Positions 61,143-64,000 of a stretch of DNA of 64,000 bases are shown piece after piece. The stretch comes from Ascarosepion bandense (Eukaryota; Mollusca; Cephalopoda; Sepiida; Sepiidae): contig JBBBDQ010001027.1 in the NCBI GenBank assembly GCA_037127315.1, positions 2,618,501-2,682,500 of the forward strand, given 5' to 3'. The notes beneath the pieces were generated by a model. The model had not been told where the DNA came from, made no database searches, and saw nothing but the letters and a program-made list of their open reading frames with translations. Both the position numbers and the translations under genes were made by a program. Within the stretch, counting starts at the first letter, position 1; each line of letters starts with the position of its first letter.

Positions 61143-61255
61143 AGCCTAATGAGCCAGACGAACCTACATAGGATTCTCCTAAACGGTTCGTCAGGGAATT
61201 CCATGACGAACCGTTTAGGAGAAGCCTAGGTAGGTTCGTCTAGCTCATTAAGTTC
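61143..61255. mobile_element. Palindromic element around a GAATTC centre
   Basis: CCTAATGAGCCAGACGAACC...CCTAAACGGTTCGTCA and TGACGAACCGTTTAGG...GGTTCGTCTAGCTCATTAAG are reverse complements; the centre is GGGAATTCCATG. Arms are about 50 bp. The inverted 21-nt box follows at 61256-61276. Confidence 0.85.
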
Positions 61256-61460
61256 GCTCTACCTTTGTATTGAGCACTTTCTGTTAGATGGTTGCTAGTG
61301 TCTTTTTTTTTCTTTGGGCTTCATGCTAATTCCTGTCCGAACAATTTTGACAGACTTTCATGTGCTAAGCTCTTTATTTTTTCTTTCTAAAACCATTTTT
61401 TCCTTCCTTCGAAAGTTTTCGATGAAGGTTATCGAGACGAGTATAACTATATATAATCAC

Positions 61461-61462
<2 letters not shown>

Positions 61463-61511
<49 letters not shown>
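61463..61511. repeat. (TA)n microsatellite
   Basis: About 24 TA units. Confidence 0.95.
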
Positions 61512-61513
<2 letters not shown>

Positions 61514-61548
61514 TTAGTCTTTAATAGATGTCTATTTATTTGATTAGT

Positions 61549-61913
61549 CCTTGGTCTGCCTTTGCCCTGACGAGCCGTTGTGCGAAACCGCGGTAGGTCT
61601 TGGCGATCTTGCGATTTTTTCTCGTGTGTTTTTGCTCTACGTAACTGCCTCTTAGTTAATCCTTTTTGGTTAGTTTAGTATCGAGCACTTTTCTTTCTTT
61701 GTGGTTTGTTCCCTTTGAGGGTTTTTTTTCTTTGCTGTAAAGTGCTGTATGTATTGTCGGTGCTCCGCAGTTTTCTTTTTTTTTCCCCTCGTTGTCCAAA
61801 GCTTTATGGCCGAGGGCGATAACGGAGTTAGATTCTGCCGGTTATTCGTGGTTCTTAAAAATTACTTGTGTAACATTTTAAGATTTGAATACGTACAGAG
61901 TCAATTTTATTAT
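61549..61913 (+). mobile_element. Element G with hammerhead at its 5' end
   Basis: TA-bounded on both sides. It starts TCCTTGGTCTGCCTTTGCCC, the hammerhead, then TTTTGCTCTACGTAACTGCC and the 285 bp shared almost identically with 45621-45907 (inverted). A frame of about 56 codons (VVQSFMAEGDNGVRFCRLFV, VLKNYLCNILRFEYVQSQFY) is shared by both copies, but I know no family for it, and high nucleotide identity alone explains it. Class unknown; a PLE terminal repeat or retrozyme-like unit is possible. Confidence 0.65.
61558..61604 (+). ncRNA. Type I hammerhead ribozyme motif (third layout)
   Basis: Outer stem I GCC (61558-60) with GGC (61602-04), 3x3 internal loop TTT/CTT, inner stem I GCC with GGT (one G-U), core CTGACGA at 61567-61573, short stem II GC-CGTTGT-GC, GAAA at 61584-61587, stem III AC-CGCG-GT, cleavage base A61595. 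All core bases are present. The weak 2-bp stem II is typical of forms that work as dimers, so activity as a monomer is doubtful. Confidence 0.7.
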
Positions 61914-61916
61914 ATA

Positions 61917-61966
<50 letters not shown>
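61914..61966. repeat. (TA)n microsatellite ending in G7
   Basis: TA run with one G, then GGGGGGG at 61967. Confidence 0.93.
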
Positions 61967-61969
<3 letters not shown>

Positions 61970-62094
61970 GGGGTGTTTGTGACATGTTAATTTTAATGCC
62001 TCTGTAACAAAACTGCTCTTTATTAATTTCTAAAAGAACTCTTGTTTGATGCTATTACAGGAAGAATTAATCGTTACCCTTTCACAGGCTAACG

Positions 62095-62700
62095 TTCTTG
62101 TCGGCTGACATGAAGTATAAAGACTATATTGAATGCATTGCTAGGTCACCTGCTACGAAAGTTGGTTCACTGCGTTGTGCAAGACAATTTTTCTCCGCGG
62201 AATATATATTGTATATTTACAAGTCCACCATTCGACCAGGCTTTGAATATTGCTGTCACATATTGTCTGCTGCACCCTCACTAATTGTTTAGAGATACTT
62301 CATAAAACCCAAAGGACAAGCGGCAATATCACTGACCCTGATCTGGCGTCTCGGCATCGTGTCCTTTCTCACTGACGTGGTTTCAGCCTTTGCCTTTTCT
62401 TTATGGTAATTGTTCGGATGGGTTTCTTCGCCAAAATACATCGAACATTTGATTTTAAGTGCAGCACTAAACTAATGTCGAGTTCTCACCATTTACAGTT
62501 GTGCTGCTTAGATGTGACCGTAAGTTCTATGCTAACAGTTTATTCTCTCATAATTACTGCTCCTGGAACTTCTTACAAACTACATGAATTCAAGCCAATT
62601 TGTATCTTCAAAAATATTACTGCAATGTTTTTTTCTAATGTTCTCCCGATGACTTTCCTTTTTGTTCTTTCACCTGAGCAATTCTTCCACACCTGTTAAC
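62095..62700 (+). mobile_element. LINE family 1, divergent C-terminal copy
   Basis: The frame 62098-62292 reads MKYKDYIECIARSPATKVGS, LRCARQFFSAEYILYIYKST and IRPGFEYCCHILSA. Beyond a stop, DPDLASRHRVLSH and SLCLFFM, later APGTSYKLHEFKPICIFK, follow the family order with low similarity. It is clearly older than the neighbouring copy. Confidence 0.7.
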
Positions 62701-62704
62701 CTCT

Positions 62705-62770
62705 TGTGTCTTATACCAATATCGTTGGAAGCCATCAGGACCATCGAGATTGAATTTTTTCTCATCAGAA
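62705..62770 (-). pseudogene. Tc1-like transposase, segment after the LINE insertion
   Basis: The minus strand reads SDEKKFNLDGPDGFQRYWY from 62770 downward. DEKKFNLDGPDG carries the first catalytic Asp of the DDE triad and is the standard Tc1 continuation of WKKVLFS, which is found 660 bp away at 63431. AGAA at 62767-62770 is repeated at 63431-63434, so this is one side of a LINE insertion site. The gene is cut again about 19 codons on. Confidence 0.88.
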
Positions 62771-63430
62771 CTCCTCAGTGTTCTGGACAGGCTCCAAAGG
62801 AGAGTCTGTAATGCGATAGGTACTGATCTGGCGGCTCGACTGCAGCCACTTCCCCATCGTCGAAATGTGGCCTCCCTTTGTCTGTTCTATAAATACTTTC
62901 ATGGCTTCTGCTCGGACGAGCTTAAGTCACTGATGCCTCATCAACAGGTGTTTACTCGTGCAACCAGACTGGCAACTGGGCCCCACCCATTCACAACCAG
63001 GTTAGCCAAATGCAGACGACAATTCTACTCCTGCAGCTTCTTTTCTCGCACTTCCCGCCTGTGGAACTCGCTCCCGTATTCTTGCTTTCCTGACGGCTAC
63101 AACCTCCAGAAATTTAAATGCAAAGTCAATACTCATCTACTAACCACTGGAATCTAGCTCTTTCCCCACCCCTTTATAACCTTCCCTTTCTCTCCACCTA
63201 TGTATCTGTCATCGCACCTGCTTTCTATTGTTCCTTTCTAACTAGTTTGTACTCCTCACTCTTTTCCAATTAATCTTTTTACATTTATGTAGCCCCCTCA
63301 GCTTTCTATTGTTCCTTTCTAACTAGTTTGTACTCCTCACTCTTTTCCAATTAATCTTTTTACATTTATGTAGCCCCCTGCACATCAGTGGCGTTTCCGC
63401 CTTGCTCGGGGTGAAATGATTAAAAAAAAA
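62771..63430 (+). mobile_element. LINE family 1, 3' fragment inserted in Tc1
   Basis: Open frame from SVLDRLQRRVCNAIGTDLAA through RLQPLPHRRNVASLCLFYKY, TRATRLATGPHPF and LWNSLPYSCFPDGY to HLLTTGI and stop at 63155-63157. The 3' UTR contains an 81-bp direct duplication (63220-63300 and 63301-63381). It ends TCGGGGTGAAATGATT and a 10-A tail. Flanked by AGAA on both sides inside a Tc1 transposase gene. Confidence 0.88.
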
Positions 63431-63868
63431 AGAAAACAGGACTTTCTTCCACTTCTCAACATCCCATCTTTGGTATTCACGACCAAACTTTAAGCGGTCC
63501 ACCTTGTGACGTGGAAGCAGCCGGGGAATTTGTTTCCGCTTTTTATTTACCATGCCTTTTTGTCTTAAGTGTCGTCTGATGGTTACGGGACTGCAGTCAG
63601 CATCTGTGACTGCCTTAATTTGACTAGAAGAAAGTCCCCCGTCTTTCATAACAACCCGTCTTATTCTCCTACTCAATGCAGGAGAAATTTTTGGGGGTCT
63701 ACCAGAGGATTTTTCTTTTCCATAATTCTCACTGTTCTTTAGAAAGTTGCAAATCACAGTTTTACTGCGATTTACCTTAGCTGCGATCGTCCGCTGTGAC
63801 AAACCTTGCTTATGGAATTTTAGACTTTGAGAACGCTCAACTTCGGTAAGTTTGCTTGCTTTAGGCAT
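63431..63868 (-). pseudogene. Tc1-like transposase, N-terminal two-thirds of the DNA-binding region
   Basis: From MPKASKLTEVERSQSLKFHK (63868) the frame is open for 146 codons to WKKVLFS. It has an N-terminal helix-turn-helix (QGLSQRTIAAKVNRSKTVIC), the GRPPKIS linker (usual GRP(R/K)), a second helix-turn-helix (LSSSQIKAVTDADCSPVTIR), and RLKFGREYQRWDVEKWKKVL. These are the paired-like DNA-binding parts of Tc1 transposases. The catalytic domain is separated by the LINE. An upstream ATG at 63886 adds six codons, but MPK is the usual start. The left inverted repeat lies outside the window or is lost. Confidence 0.9.
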
Positions 63869-64000
63869 GGTAACACCTTTACGCACTGATTGCTAATCTC
63901 TAACTGAACTAAAAACATTGGAATTGCCATAGATCTAACAATTTATACTCCTGGTCTTATAATTTTGATCATGTGTAAATTGGCTCATTTTATAAAAATG
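63869..64000. other. Upstream flank of the Tc1 gene, to window end
   Basis: AT-rich. The Tc1 terminal repeat is expected beyond this point on the far side, but no partner repeat is visible in the window. Confidence 0.4.

Overview
This window looks like intergenic or intronic DNA from a coleoid cephalopod, most probably an octopus. That is an inference from the AT-rich composition, very long (TA)n, (CA)n, (TTA)n and (GATA)n tracts, tRNA-derived SINEs, and many 5'-truncated LINE and Penelope-like fragments of kinds I associate with octopus genomes. I found no convincing host protein-coding gene. Every open reading frame I could recognise belongs to a transposable element, and most others are translated microsatellites.

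Layout. 0-8 kb: the broken 3' part of a Penelope-like element (PLE), LINE 3' fragments, a SINE, a 174-bp tandem repeat and a possible solo LTR. 8-17 kb: two inverted copies of a TA-bounded repeat, a 1.9-kb LINE fragment, PLE reverse-transcriptase pieces, a 24-bp in-frame minisatellite inside a PLE reading frame, two copies of a tRNA-head element carrying hammerhead-ribozyme sequence, and Tc1-type inverted repeats. 17-24 kb: clustered minus-strand C-terminal fragments of a second LINE and tandemly duplicated LINE tails. 24-26 kb: a 1-kb interrupted GATA array. 26-33 kb: two composite dimeric SINEs, one with a clean target-site duplication (TSD), and a hammerhead copy. 33-36 kb: a short non-autonomous LTR retrotransposon with a 5-bp TSD and a decayed mariner. 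36-47 kb: two long fold-back elements (one with a 9-bp TSD), a separate hammerhead, and a palindromic element. 49-51 kb: the best-preserved reading frame, a PLE C-terminus with a GIY-YIG-like domain. 51-58 kb: a LINE with a zinc finger, an intact SINE with TSD, GATA arrays, a third composite SINE and a Tc1-like MITE. 58-64 kb: a 5S rRNA-like sequence next to a SINE, tandem hammerhead copies, a second hammerhead family, and a Tc1 transposase gene split by a LINE insertion.

The strongest unusual signal is self-cleaving RNA. At least three distinct type I hammerhead layouts can be folded by hand: a tRNA-headed SINE-like family (six copies, two about 303 bp apart in tandem), one at 61558-61604 and one on the minus strand at 40994-41046. 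A looser pattern, CTGANGA, hairpin, GAAA, recurs at PLE 3' ends, with a compensatory base-pair change between loci. The other notable results are a composite SINE dimer that moves as one unit and a 21-nt box shared by several TA-bounded modules. All calls are from reading the sequence by eye; no database search or folding program was run.
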